Source of the DNA: Gigaspora margarita
Taxonomy: Eukaryota; Glomeromycota; Glomeromycetes; Diversisporales; Gigasporaceae
NCBI GenBank assembly: GCA_009809945.1
Contig: WTPW01000065.1
Location: 351,632-415,631, forward strand
Direction: 5' to 3'
DNA length: 64,000 nucleotides
Each line of letters opens with the position of its first letter. Within the stretch, counting starts at the first letter, position 1. The notes below the pieces were generated by a model, which worked only from the letters and a program-made list of their open reading frames with translations, made no database searches and was not told the origin of the DNA. The position numbers were made by a program, and so were the translations under genes. Shown here piece by piece: positions 1-12,479 of the stretch.

Positions 1-45
1 TTGAGCAAAGATTCTGTAATTATTGAGCGAGTGTTCATTAAGTAA

Positions 46-391
46 TTTGAACGAAAGTTTTATTATTTACTCTGTATTTTGTTGTTATTAAATAGTTTGT
101 TGATCTGCATAATAAAAATTTTTTACTTATTTCGTCAAATGAGAGTCTCTAAACACTCCTATTAAGGGGTTTCAGAATTAAAAAAATAAAAAATAAAAAA
201 TAGCGTATTTCGAAATAAATAGAGTTTAAAAAAAATCATATTTGTGTATCAAAATTTTGAAATCGGAAAATGAAATGAGGGTGTTTAGAAATTCCCATTT
301 GACGAAATAAGTAAAAATTTTTTTATTATGCAGATCAACAAACTATTTAATAATAACAAAATACAGAGTAAACAATAAAACTTTCGTTCAA
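46..391. repeat. Foldback (inverted-repeat) element
   Basis: Two arms of about 115 bases (46-162 and 277-391) are near-perfect reverse complements around a spacer of about 115 bases. The outer ends read TTGAACGAAAGTTTTATT on one side and its complement on the other. No coding sequence lies in the spacer. It could be a MITE of unknown family; no clear target duplication was seen. Confidence 0.8.
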
Positions 392-737
392 TTCTTTATC
401 CAGAACTTTAATAATAGCCTTTTTCGTGCTAGTTAAGTTTTCATTTAAATGTGTTTAAAAGATTATTTATTAGTTTAATTTAACTTTGTCAATGTGAAAT
501 TTTAGGAATATTAAGCATAAAACGATATTAGAAGCAGTATCGATTAACAATAAAATTTAATAAGATTTGTACATCTCTTATTTGATAATAAATACGTATT
601 CTTATAAGATTTACGAATTTAAATTCTGAAACCCTTATTGAATGTATGGTAATCCTGTTTATTTACGGCATTACGTGTGATTTTTTAGCCAGCTACATTA
701 ACATAATTATAATCAAATTATCACTGTAAATGACGTC

Positions 738-745
738 TATAAATA
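738..745 (+). promoter_or_regulatory. TATA-like box of the secreted-protein gene
   Basis: TATAAATA lies 52 bases upstream of the ATG at 790. This is the spacing expected for a core promoter with a short leader. It is supported by position only. Confidence 0.45.
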
Positions 746-789
746 AGCCGACCATTTTATAAGTCAATAACAAACCCCTTTTCATAAAT

Positions 790-1384
790 ATGAATTTGAA
801 GCACTTCACTTTTGTTACCTTACTTGTCTGTTTCTTGTTTTCAAGAGGAAAATGTAAACAGCATATAATTAGCATTAATTCTCACTGCTGTCACGGTAAG
901 TAACTAGAACCATCAAATTAATTTAACTAAACATATTTTAGTATTATAATCATTGCTAATAAATTCATTTTGCATGTTCACAGCACCATATGACCAGCTA
1001 CCTAAAATTTTAGAAGCCAAATGGTTACCAAACAGTCAACTCAGTGTTTTAATACAATCGCCCAGATTTCTAATTTTAAAGTGCCCCAATTCGCCTATGG
1101 CAGTTGGTCACTTTACTTTTGATGACAAACATGGTCATAGAAATAGGTTTTCGCATCATCCAGGTTATGTTAATGGTTTCAATGATGATAACGTCTGGTG
1201 TATAAATAATTATCACATTGGGGATAATCCATATAATTTCATCGTTAGTTATGATCCTAATAATACACCTGCACAAGGATCTACAGTAATAATTGCTCTT
1301 TCGATATATTATTTCTGTTATCATCATGATGGACAGACAAAATGTAATAGTTGTGACGTTAGCCTTGAAGTGGGATACCCTTAA
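790..1384 (+). CDS. Small secreted cysteine-containing protein, two exons
   Basis: Exon 1 (790-895) encodes 35 residues starting MNLKHFTFVTLLVCFLFSRG, a typical signal peptide with a hydrophobic core at residues 6-17. An 88-base intron (896-983) has a GTAAGT donor and a CAG acceptor in phase 1. Exon 2 (984-1384) stays open to TAA and gives about 168 residues in all. The mature part has about eight cysteines and is rich in His, Asn, Tyr and Asp, including a WCINNYHIGDNPYNF stretch. I do not recognise the family. A TATA box lies upstream and AATAAA follows at 1496-1501. The secretory signal, short length and phase-1 intron just after the signal peptide fit an effector-like or cell-wall secreted protein. 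Function is unknown. Alternative starts are unlikely because this ATG gives the signal peptide. Confidence 0.72.
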
Positions 1385-1639
1385 ACTAATTTGTTTATTT
1401 TTGTTCATGTTTGTTGCATCTCAAACAAATTTAGTAAGAAATTGGTGGTTTTTTTTTTATTTAAGAAGCATAGAGAATGGTTAATTTACAAGTATAATAA
1501 AATTATTAAATGACTAATAGTTATGCGCATACCGAAAATGGGTACAAGTTTGTGCACAAATGGGTATGTGACAGCTCGTACGGCTACCTGAAATCCAAAA
1601 TTTCTGACATTAATAGATTAATTAATACTCAGATTACTT

Positions 1640-2100
1640 AATAAAAATACTTTACAAGTTATATATTTTATTTAATAAAAATTTTTTAATAAAAATAAGT
1701 ATTTTATTCAATAACTCTTTTGTATATAGTCGACTTACATAACGAAACCTTAATATAATAAAAGTTTCAAAATTATATAATAGTTCGCTATGAAAATTGC
1801 TATGGTCTTCCGATGTACTGTTACTTTCGGAACATTCATCGTTAAAGAAAGGTCGGAGTAATACCAGGAACGGAGTGATATTGAAGATTTCACTACATTC
1901 GTACGTACGCAAAATCTTGCATCTTATTGGATAAATGCATATGACGAAGCAAGGGTGTGAATGCATATAGAAACTTGTATGTTGCACTTGCTCCTGTATT
2001 TGTGTCGCATAAAATTGCTGATCTAACTTTTAAAATGCGATACCTGATTTTGTAATTTATTTTGTCGCTTAACGTTAATTACTGATCTTGATTGCCGTTA
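1640..2100. other. No gene supported
   Basis: A minus-strand open frame of 111 codons (1652-1987) has a cysteine- and serine-containing start and then turns into low-complexity Ile/Lys/Leu sequence. No splice-consistent extension or family resemblance was found, so it is not called as a gene. Confidence 0.4.
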
Positions 2101-2106
2101 TACTAT

Positions 2107-3230
2107 TCTATAACATATATAGAACAAGGAATGCATCGGGTAAATGCAGTGCGCTATGCGAAATATAATTAATTTTTGTGTATCAAAATATTAAGAACGA
2201 ATTAAGCGTACCGTATTTACGTGTAATAATGCACATGTGCGTTATTTCGAAATTGCCAATTTTTTAAAAATCACCCATTTGACTTAAAATAACGCACATG
2301 TACGTCCCGAAATAACGCGCCCCGTACGATAAATATAAGTATAGCGCACATGTCTATTAAATATTGGCAATATTGATCCGAAATATCGCACGTGTGCGTC
2401 CCGAAATAGCGCATAGGTACTCAAAATAACGCACAGATGTGCGTCATTACGCGAAAATACGGTAGTTAGTTCTATAGCAAATTAATGTGGGCCACTATTA
2501 TGTTCCCGGACAACACTTTTCCGAAAACACTTTCCCGAAAATAAAATCCTACAAAAATTGACCTAACCTAATTCGGGCTAACTTATCGGGACGTATAAAT
2601 TAAATTTTTTTTCTCATGTTTGCTAAAAATTATTTTACTCAAGCTTATTCATCAAAAGTAACAAGTTCGGGCATTCTTAGATGAATTTTAAGATCCTTTA
2701 TTTAAAGATTCATTATTTTTTTTAATTCTTATAATTTACTATATCAACAGCAGTAACTTCTCTGTATTAGCTAACTATGAGTTAGATTATATATAATTGT
2801 CATAATTTATATTTGATTTTCTGTAAAAAATTCTATTATGAGCTATCACGATGACCAGTATTATAAATTCAAAAAATTTTTATTCGCGCAAATGCAAAAA
2901 AAAAAAACGCACAAAAATAAAATTTATACGCGCGTTATATATACGGGGAGCCCCGATATACGCGCAAATTTAAATCTATGTGCGCTGCGCGAATCCAATT
3001 TACATCACTGACGATGACACATATGTGGTTAAGTTAGTTTTGTATTACTAATGCAGTGGCATATTGTATGTTACCATCATAACTTATTGTAAAAATATGT
3101 TACAAAAAATTACAAACTATTGTGGTGATATACAGTATGTGATTAAAGTTAAGTTTGTGCTGGAATCTTTGTCGTAAATTCTCTCATGATTTATTGTGAG
3201 AATTTTGCTATGAAACTTATTTTTATTTTT
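2107..3230 (+). repeat. Dispersed repeat, copy A
   Basis: This stretch matches 54672-55330 in the same orientation, beginning with the shared string AGTGCGCTATGCGAAATATA (one base differs in copy B) and running through a shared TTTAAAGATTCATTATTTTT block. Its right part (3040-3230) consists of the degenerate roughly 110-base tandem monomer described at 55090-55740. Copy A is interrupted by the MITE at 2209-2464 and by a CG-rich patch at 2930-3000. Confidence 0.75.
2209..2464. mobile_element. MITE with TACCGTATTT ends
   Basis: Terminal inverted repeats of about 27 bases start TACCGTATTT and share GTAAT(A/G)A(T/C)GCACA. The element is flanked by TA and sits inside dispersed repeat copy A, which supports transposition. 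The interior repeats the motif CGCACATGTGCG and is far richer in CpG than its surroundings. TA target use suggests a Tc1/mariner or pogo-type parent; no transposase is present. Confidence 0.8.
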
Positions 3231-3239
3231 TTTTAAATT

Positions 3240-4180
3240 TTCCTTCCTACCCCTAATAATTTAAATGATGGCGTTCATCAAATGTATCCATTATAAATTC
3301 TAATTGGTTAAATCCTATGCGTTATTTCTAAAAGAACTTTTCTTAAAGAGTTATGGTCCCAATTGCTGAAGTCAATGCTAACTTTAGCAGGGGTTTATTC
3401 TTTTGGGAAACTATTCCAAAATTTGAATTACAGTGATATGCGTATATTTGTGAAAATTTAATTTAAGGCTAACTGAGTAAAGAAAAGATAACTCGTATAA
3501 TTATAAAATTATTGTCCGTCACAAGTGTCCTGTTCATGTGATGAGAAAATAATGTATAATTTTCTTAAATCGTCGCTATTTTCAAGTTACAGACTGTGAA
3601 GAATCACTTGCTTTGCAAGCATGAGTGTGTATATGAATTTAACCTTTAAAAGGTTAATATTTGATATTAGTGTAATGACTATATATAATTGATGTTTCTG
3701 ATTGGGTGGATAACGCCAAGAACTATAATCTGAATGTGGGTAAACTTTTATATAAGATGATCAGTTGGGACGATTAAAATTTGTGATTACGTATTGACAA
3801 TTTGCATGAGATTAATAACTAGATGATTTTCGATTTTTTAGACTATTACGCCAAACATCGATTAATCGATTAGTTAATCGATTTAGCAATTAATAGATTG
3901 ATAATTTTATTAATTATTAATGCTTAATGCAAAGTTTCAAAGCTAAATTCAATATTGCAATACCTTAACTTCTTAAAAGTTTTCACTTTATAACTTATAC
4001 ACTAATATTACTTACTAGAAATTACTTAACAAATTTTGAGTTATTAATTTGAAATATGCTTATTGCCGTGTATTACAAATTCTAATAAAAATTTTTTTAA
4101 TCTATAAATTTGCTAAATTCATAATAATACGTCTTTATTTATATTTATTTAGTTATTTAAATATTTGAGAGATGCTAATG
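3240..4180. other. AT-rich, no gene seen
   Basis: No open frame or RNA gene was recognised. At 3855-3890 there is a short cluster of overlapping ATCGATTAAT palindromes. Confidence 0.5.
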
Positions 4181-4202
4181 GTTTGTTTATTTATAATTTC
4201 TG

Positions 4203-4350
4203 TACAATCGTCCTCCCATACAATCACACAGTTGGGCACATAGTATTTTTTTTTTAAAATGTGCTATATGGTCATATTTTGGCCCAATCATAAATATGAT
4301 TACATATAATATGATTGTATAGGAGGTGACTATATGGAGGAACGATTGTA
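4203..4350. mobile_element. Short MITE
   Basis: The ends TACAATCGTCCTCC and its near complement GGAGGAACGATTGTA frame about 148 bases, and a second internal pair repeats the GTACAATC/GATTGTA theme. TA lies at both ends. It is non-coding. Confidence 0.65.
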
Positions 4351-4613
4351 AACGGCTTTTTAAAACTAAATACGCAAGTAGATCAAGCCAATTAACATCT
4401 CCAACATTAAATAATAATAATAATAATAATAGTTTTCCCGATTGCAACTAGCGGACCATAACCACTTATCAATTTTTCCATTAAAACCGTTGAACCCTAA
4501 TTGATTGTTTTTATTTAAATATATAAATTATAGGTTTAATTAGCTTTTGAAGAGAACATAGATTTTCAGTGATTTTTTTAGCGAGAGCTCTAGGGTTTCG
4601 TAGATTTTTAATA

Positions 4614-4617
<4 letters not shown>

Positions 4618-4672
<55 letters not shown>
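4618..4672. repeat. Homopolymer tract of about 55 T
   Basis: A pure T run. It could be the poly(A) tail of a minus-strand retroposon, but no body or target duplication was recognised beside it. Its true length is likely uncertain in the assembly. Confidence 0.8.
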
Positions 4673-4674
<2 letters not shown>

Positions 4675-5549
4675 TGGGAATGCTAGGGTTTCGTCTTTGT
4701 TATCATGCAAAAAAGTTTCGTATAATAACTATAATACCAACAAAAGGAAAAGATTTTCTCACAAAATTTTGTTATGACTATAGCTAATAGTCTGATCGGG
4801 TCAAAAAGTAAGATCCGAATATTCATCCATTCAATTTATTAATGTCACGGTACGGTATCAATCAAAAATCTCAATGAATATCTAAATATACTCATTGAAT
4901 ATTTTTACCCAAAAAATTGCATCATTCAGGACAGTCAATTTAAGAATTAATTCGTGTTCGATCATTTTCTGATGAGATTTTAGGTTTGAAAAATCAATTC
5001 ATCGAAGATATAATACTCTAAAAAAATAATAGCAGACAATTAGAAGACTGTCAATTTCATTTGGTAAAGTATGTAACCTATTTCATAAAAAAATTCATAA
5101 CAAATAAATTTAAAATTTTACTTGTTTTATATTAATTAAATTAATACAGATTAGTGCCGTAACTATTATGTCATGTCAAATTGTATTTGACAAATTATTA
5201 CATATTTATATTGATTATTTTATTATAATATAATATTACAAATTACGACAATTTCGATATGTCATAATAATTACGGACCAATCTATAATTAATTATGTAT
5301 TTTAATCTTTGATCATACCTGTCCATTTTTGTTTACATATCCTTGAGATGAGGCTTGACTTTTACTCTATTCATATATTAAATTGGAACTGATCTATGAT
5401 TTGGCTGTAGGAACGAAGCGTATGGCTAAATTCAAGTTTTTCGTACACAAAATCTTGATTCTTATCATTCGAATGATTAGAAAACAGGTGGTACAACAAT
5501 AGCACGTCTTGAAGTCTCTAATTTTTTTGATTTTTGCCCGACACTACAC

Positions 5550-6113
5550 TAGAGGTTAGACCCGAATGCAAAATTGTCACCCGGGTCACCTGTGTGATTT
5601 GAAATCGGGTGACCCGGGTGAAAACGGGTTGTATATAAGGGTCCTGGAGTTGAGAGAAGTGAACCTCTTCGAACTGTGGATTATTGGGTGAACTGATCAC
5701 AAGATCAAAGTGTGATTAATACGCATACCAGTAATGATTACCGTGCGTGCGAAAAATTGGAGCGTTCGGTCAACTATGCAAACAAAAACTATATGCGGTA
5801 CCATATAAGAATTAATTTTTAAGATCTTATAATCAGAATAGTAATCAGATAGTGACGGGGTTATTTATATTTAATTAATAGTAAAGAATGCCTTGTGGGC
5901 TTTCGGATGTCTAGAGCAAATAGCTCTATTTTTCTCAATTATTTTAGCGTAATCGATTTTTAAAAGCCTTTATGACGAAGTTACGTTATAAAACCTCTTA
6001 CCGTTATAACCAATCGAATGAATGCCCTTCTATGATCTTAAACCCGATTTTGACCCGGGTGAACCGTTTCGACACGGGTGACCCGGTTTACTACAACCCG
6101 GGTCTAAACTCTA
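5550..6113. mobile_element. Non-autonomous hAT-like element
   Basis: Ends TAGAGGTTAGACCCG and CGGGTCTAAACTCTA are inverted copies, flanked on both sides by a perfect 8-bp duplication CACTACAC (5542-5549 and 6114-6121). The 8-bp duplication and a TAGAG-like terminus are typical of hAT transposons. Both subterminal regions repeat CACCCGGGTGACC. No transposase is encoded in its 564 bases. Confidence 0.9.
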
Positions 6114-6148
6114 CACTACACTTGTAATGTTCGCAAATTTATTTACTA

Positions 6149-6176
6149 CAAGGTTAGAGTTGGCACCCACGGTGCC
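6149..6176 (-). mobile_element. Helitron-type 3' end
   Basis: Read on the minus strand: a run of A, a 15-base hairpin GGCACCGTGGGTGCC, nine bases, then CTTG followed by T. The same layout occurs at 46577-46605 at the end of the large Helitron. No matching 5' end was found, so this may be a fragment. Confidence 0.5.
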
Positions 6177-6323
6177 TTTTTGAGTGATTTTATAATTAGA
6201 TAAAATATAATTAACGTATAAGTGTAATTTAGATTTTATGAAAATTTACTGTAAATGTCAATAATTATAATACTACAGGTGAAACCCAAGTTGTAGAATA
6301 GTGAAATCTGCTAGGATCATCCA

Positions 6324-6383
6324 TTAGAATAAATCCGCTTTTAATATAATGAAAAATATAATAAAATGCGGATTTTATTCTAA
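6324..6383. repeat. Small hairpin
   Basis: TTAGAATAAATCCGC is mirrored by GCGGATTTTATTCTAA about 30 bases later. It may be a very short MITE. Confidence 0.55.
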
Positions 6384-6783
6384 GACAAAATTCAGACGTG
6401 CCACACTAATTTTCAAATCAGGCTCCCAAAATTCAATCAATTAATCAATCAATTATCGTTATGTTGACTATTAGTGAACTTTGAGGTGGCTGCTCTGGTG
6501 AACTCATAGATAATAGCTGCTTGATACATATGTATTGAGGCGATTTTTACAGGGCTGTCTCCAAATTTCCAGGTCAGATGTGTCAGATCTAGGTTGACAT
6601 TTAGCCCTAGTTGTTGGCAAATTTTATGGCAAAATTATCAACTGGGCATTTTTTACTTAATGAATGGATATGATTTATTAGTAAAATTTTTTATGATCTT
6701 GGAGCAAAATTGTTCAATTCTGATCCAGCTGACCAAGATTCGATGCACTCCAACATATCCCAACCTAGAATTTTGGGACCCCT

Positions 6784-7287
6784 TGTTACCCCTGATACAA
6801 GCCCCTGTTCAATCAGTAAATCATGAGCAGTATTAGGTTATGAGGTCACTGTGCCCAAAATGGCAGATCTGTTATTTCTGTCATATCAGTTGTTTCTGCC
6901 ATAAATGATAGATCAGAAGAACTGGCATAAATGATAAATATGTAAGAACTGGTATAAGTTATAGATCTGACAGTTCTGGCATAAATGCTAGATCTTTTTA
7001 CTATTAAACATTTTTGTATATATATGGGTGATATTTGCTCCACTTTGTAGATATGTTTGCCAATATATCTTTTATTATCAATAAAAGATACTTTATTACT
7101 ACTATTGATTCTATAAATTACATTGCGTGTTCTTTTTACATTGTCAAATCACAATACATAACCCCTGCTAAGTTACATACTAACAACTATGATATACCAT
7201 AGCACTGTTTGTGTCTCTGTGCTATGTGACTCTCTGTCAATAGTTGTCCAATTAACCTCGTTTTCCAGAGGTATTTTGAAGATAACA
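6784..7287 (+). repeat. Left LTR
   Basis: 504 bases, TG...CA. It contains a TATATATAT stretch and AATAAA as expected for an LTR. It pairs with 14038-14846, which is longer only because of an inserted element. Confidence 0.9.
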
Positions 7288-7449
7288 ATTGGTGGTGACT
7301 GTGAGATTTGTAACAAAGAATCAAAGTCAAATTTGTAAAAAAAATTCTGTAGAAAAAGAAAGACTGCTTTATAAGAAAAAAAACTAAAAAATAAAAGTAT
7401 TGTACTTATAATACAGAATAACAATAGATTCCATACAACTGAGGCTCCT

Positions 7450-9140
7450 ACTCAAGCAGGTGGCTAATAGCTTTAAGAAAGTTACTGATGAATTCAAATG
7501 AGGAACACTACCTGGTGTAAAGGAATTAAATATAGTTAAGTAAAACCATTCCATAGTAAGGAAGAGAAAGACCCAACTGAGTATATTGATATGTTCAAGA
7601 AGGCAGCTATAGCTAATAATTAGAAAAATAGTAGAAAATTAATATTGCTTTAGGGTATTTAGTCAGAGCCACCTTCTATTGGTATGATGATATCAAAAGT
7701 ACCATTACCAGTTGGTCAGATGCTGAAGATACCTTCTTTGTAGCTTAGTTCAATAAGTATTTCAAAACTCTCAAGAGAAAAAACAAGTGGTATAATGAAC
7801 TACATAACATGGAACAAGGAAAAGACAAACAGGTGCTGGAAAATATTGTTAAATTTAAATGCCTAAAAAGGAAGGTAGATTCAGAAAATAGATTGCCCAA
7901 TGATTATATAGTTCATCTTTTTTTTGTCTGGACTTAAACAGAAGATCGCTATATATACTGCATTGAAGGACCCCCAAACCCTAGAAGAAGCTATTGAAAT
8001 AGCTAAACAGGTTGGAGCAGGAAAATATTATGAGAAAAATAAAATAGAAAAGGAAAGGACCCAAGAAAGAAAGCTAGAGTATGATATAGACCAGTTGACA
8101 CAGAAAATGCAGCAGATATCATTAAATTATACCTCCTTTACCACTGCACTTGTAGCACAAAAAACTCCCAATACTAGGCCTCTTTGACCCCTCAGACCTA
8201 ACCCCATAGCAAAGGTCCTGAAGTATGAAGATGCTTTAGCTATGGTGGACATGGATACTTGGTATGCAACTATAGGTCTGGAAGGAGTAGCCAGAGCAGA
8301 CATATAAATAATTTCAAAAATAGAAGAGTAAACATGGCCCAAGTCAACAATTATAGCTACTTGTCAGACGAAAAACAAGTATTTGCTGAAATTTGGTATC
8401 ATCATAAGCTATATGACAAGACTGTCATACCTATAACTAGGGCAGTCAAAACCCTTAAAGGAATTTACTTAAAAAGTCATACTGGAGCCAGAGCCAAACC
8501 ATGCAAGTAGAAGAAATTGCCAAACCAACACCTAAAGCTAAAAAAAAGGTCAAAAAGACAACTATCAATTATTGATCAAGTAGAACCATATGATGTGGCT
8601 GAGGATATTTTGAGGATGCAGTCTAGTGCAACTATTATGCAAATGCTATACTATTCCAACTAGAGGAGGAACCTCACCAAAATACTGTGCTACAAGCTAG
8701 CACTGACCAGAACAACCAGTATCAATAACATGACTAATATAAAAAAATAGGATCAGATAGGACCACCACTGCTCAGTGTCACATGAGGATAAAGAGGAGC
8801 CCTATAGTAGCAATCCTTGACTCCAAAGCAACAGTAAGCATCATCACGAATAAGTTAAGGAAGAAGTTGAGTCTCCATATCAATGCTCCCTCAAAAGTGG
8901 TAGTAGTAACAGCAAATGGTAAAAGAAAAGAGTGTTAGAACAAATTAATGAGGTTAAACTAGCAGTACAGAATATACTTATACTCACCCTACTCCAATTA
9001 ATCAAATCTTCAGAAGAGACCCTTCTCTTAGGTACTGACTGGTTTGAAATGGTCCAAGCCCAATGGAATTTTGATACCCAAACCCTAAGTGCAAAATATG
9101 AAAGAGTGAAGACAATTATCTTAACAACTCACTTGGATGA
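7450..9140 (+). pseudogene. gag and protease region of LTR fossil
   Basis: A gag-like region (about 7450-8520) with a zinc-knuckle-like patch near 8240 is followed by a protease-like stretch (about 8790-9140) holding the family phrase LLLGTDWF. It is a decayed part of the Ty3/gypsy element. Confidence 0.75.
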
Positions 9141-9479
9141 TTAGCCCTTGTTAACTAAGGATGATGAAGAATCAGATAGTGTAAAAGACCTATTGGAAGA
9201 ACTCGAATTGGAGGAAGAAGAAGAGCTACAAGAATGTAAGATGTACTACTCTAAGGAGTGCGAAATGGATGGAGCTAAGGGGGCCAAATAGAAATCTATA
9301 AAGGAGACAACCTGGCAGTATGCTTAACTGAGATCGATCCTCAGAGTCTGAATAACCCAAATCCTTTTAACTGTTTACGTAAAGAAAAAAGAGTAGTCAT
9401 AGAAACCTTATTAGAAAACAATAAAACTACTTTTACAGAAAATATTGCAAAAGAATGTCAAACTTTAGGGCTCAGATGC

Positions 9480-10720
9480 ACTACTTGACTCATTACGAAA
9501 CTGATACTAGTACTGCCAAACCAGCATATCTAATATATTACCGTACATCTAAGGATGAACAGGAATTCCTATACAGGAAATCACAGCTATGGAAAGAAAA
9601 GGAGTTATAAGAAAATGTAAAAGCCCCTAGGCTTTGTCTGTTATTATAGTTCCAAAGAAAAACAGGAAAAAATAACTGTGTATTGATTATCAAAAGCTAA
9701 ATAGTGTAACAGAAAGAGATATTTATCTGTTGCTCTTAATAGAGAAAGTTCTTGAGGCTTTCCAAGGTGCCCAATAGTTTTCTAGCCTAGACCAAGCTAG
9801 TGGTTACTGGCAGGTTGCTATGAAGGAAAAAAATAAGAAGAAAATAATATTTGTAACCAAATTTAGCACCTACGAGATTAATGTAATACTATTTGGTTTA
9901 TGTAATGCTCTTGTAATCTTTCAAAAACTTATATATTAAGTCCTGGGAGACTATAAAGAAATGTTTATAGTGGTGTATCTCGATGATAATACTATCTACT
10001 CCAAAATCTTTGACAAGCACATGCAATATCTAAAAGCCATTTTCACTACCTTAGAAAGGGCAAGCCTAAAATTAAACAAAAAAAATTGTTATTTTTTTCT
10101 TCTTGAAATAAAATTTCTTGAATACATAGTGACTAAGAAAGGTATCTTGCCAGATGAAAATAAATTAATAAAGGTCAAAGACTTTCCTGTATCCACGAAT
10201 CTATGCCAACTAAGGGGGTTCTTGGGTCTTGCCTTGTACTACTATAAGTTTATTAAGGACTTCTTGAAACTGGCTCAACCACTATATAACCTATTAAAAA
10301 AAATCAAGTTTATGAATAGAAAATAGACCAACATGAAGATTCAAGACCTTAAAAACAAATTGATTACAGTACCAGTTTTCTGTTACTCTAACTTATCAAA
10401 GTCTTTTAACTTATATGCTGATACTTTAGGTACTAGGTTAAGTGCCATATTAGCTCAATTAACAAATAACAAAAAGAAGTATACAGTAGCATATGCTAGC
10501 AGAAGCCTCATGGGAGTAGAGAAGAATTACTACATAACTGAATTAGAGTGTCTAGCTATGGTGTGGGCTATCAAACATTTTCATCAGTATTTAGGCACCA
10601 CCCACATCTATTTGGTGACCGACCACTCTGCTCTCAAATAGCTCAAAACCTCAGAACTAAAGGGTAGGTAAGCCAGATGGGTATTATATTTGGAGCCCTA
10701 CAATTTCACTATTGTCCATA
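9480..10720 (+). pseudogene. Reverse transcriptase and RNase H region of LTR fossil
   Basis: Reverse transcriptase is recognised by the YLDD box near 9970 and by the downstream connection phrase LRGFLGLA. RNase H follows (about 10333-10700) with YASRSLMGVEKNY and TDHSALK. It is decayed. Confidence 0.88.
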
Positions 10721-11820
10721 GAGCCAGCAAAAAGTATAATAATGTCAATGCATTGTCAGGTTATATGATATGGAAAGGGAAGCAAGAGTAAACGCAGTAA
10801 TGACCAACCTGGAAAAACTAACAACAAACAATTAGAAAAAGAAGAAAAGGAATTAAAAAAACTAAAAATAAAAAGTAAAAGAATGCTGGAATTCTCTAGA
10901 ATAAGATCTAGACACTGCAAGAATCTAGTACAAGAGAAGAACTATCTACTACAGTGATACCTACTATGTGTATAAACACAAAGGTTAGAAGGTCATTATG
11001 CTCTAACTAAATTGGACCTTGAGGAGCTCATCTATCTCCACCACTTCTTCAATTATAAATCAATTACCCACAAACCTAAACAAATTATTATACTTCAAGA
11101 ACAGTTGTTAAAGCAGTACAGCAAGAATTACTACAGAGGAAGATTCAGAAGGAATTTGACATAGACATAGAAACTAGACTGAAAATTAACCTAGAATTAT
11201 ACAAAATAGTTAATTTATTGAAGGAAATAAAAACTAAGGAGGAGAGTGAGGAAGCTTGTGTATGTATAGTAAATGCTACTTACAGGCACTTGTCACCAAT
11301 TCCAGAAGAATTAATACCCTGAATAGTGACATCAAGAAGCCTACTACTAGAGAAGATGCTGATTGGCCAATGACTGATATTGCTTCTGTAATAATCTTTA
11401 AATTGATGAGCTCTAGGTGTTGAAGAAGATTAGAGTATGTTGAAACTTGTATAGATAATAGCCACGAATACTACCTATATTTACACCTATTCTTGGTATA
11501 CATTATGCTACAAGGAGACTTGATCTCTAAAGTGGTGTGTACTATTTGAAAAATATCACATTTCTCTTATTGCTAATAACCCAATGGAATTGGTCACCCT
11601 TCAACAATAGGTTGCTGAAGAAGCTCGACAAGCCAGTCTAAACATAAACTTATTCAGCAAAGTGGACTAAATAAAGCCATAATCAAAGAATTAATAGCTC
11701 ATACGAATTAGATAAACCTACAATAGAAAAATGAAAATTGATTAAAATACAAATGCACAAAAAAAAACAATTGATACCCAATAGATAAATTCTTTATAGT
11801 TACAGCCATATATATATATT

Positions 11821-12044
11821 GTTGCAGCTGATGCTGAAAATGGCTGATGCTGAAATCTGGGGTCATGATTTGAAAATATATGCCCTGCTAAAATCTACAT
11901 ATACTCTTTAATAATTAATTCTAACCCTAAACCCTACCCCAACCCTAAAAAAAAATTGTCAAAATTACCCCATATAATTTTTTAAAAATTTGTATCAAAA
12001 TAGGCTGAATTTCAGCATTAGCCGTTTTCAGCATCAGCTGCAAC
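11821..12044. mobile_element. MITE, GCTGAtGCTGAAAAt family, copy 1
   Basis: Ends GTTGCAGCTGATGCTGAAAA and its complement frame 224 bases inserted inside the LTR element. Each end carries two tandem copies of the GGCTGA(A/T)GCTGAAAT motif. A telomere-like CTAACCCTAAACCCTA tract sits at the centre. Copy 2 is at 52571-52797 and shares the interior phrase CCCTGCTAAAATC. Confidence 0.85.
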
Positions 12045-12479
12045 ATATATTTATATATTTCTATATAAAAAATAATAATAATAATAATAATAAAATATAT
12101 ATTTAAATAATGATAATAATATGTATATATGGGTGACACTGTGAACATAATGATTAAAAGGCTAGTCACGAAACCAATGTGTGAGAAAGCGGCATATTGA
12201 AAGTAGAGATAGTAAAAATCAACTAGGCAAAACAATACTAGGTACACAAAACCAGAGAAACAATCCAGTTCAGGTACTTGTATCCTGGCAGTAAAAATCA
12301 AGATAAAAAAAAAAGAATACGAATACTTAAAAAATACTTGAAACAGATGGTTTACCCCATGATCTAGATCCAACAACACAAACAAAGATCAAGTCCAAAA
12401 GCTACTTCTTTAAGTGTGAAGGTGGATTATTATACAAAAAAAATAGAAAAAGGCAGTCACAGAAAGACTGTTAAAGGAC

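Noticed and set aside
4569-4787. A 72-codon frame crossing the poly-T run
   Set aside because: Its centre is a poly-Phe artefact of the homopolymer.
6162-6180. Bacterial-type terminator (hairpin followed by T run)
   Set aside because: The genome is eukaryotic, and the same hairpin plan marks a Helitron end at 46577.
11936-11958. True telomere or subtelomere because of CCCTAA-like repeats
   Set aside because: The tracts are short, imperfect, and lie inside MITEs at many places rather than at an end.
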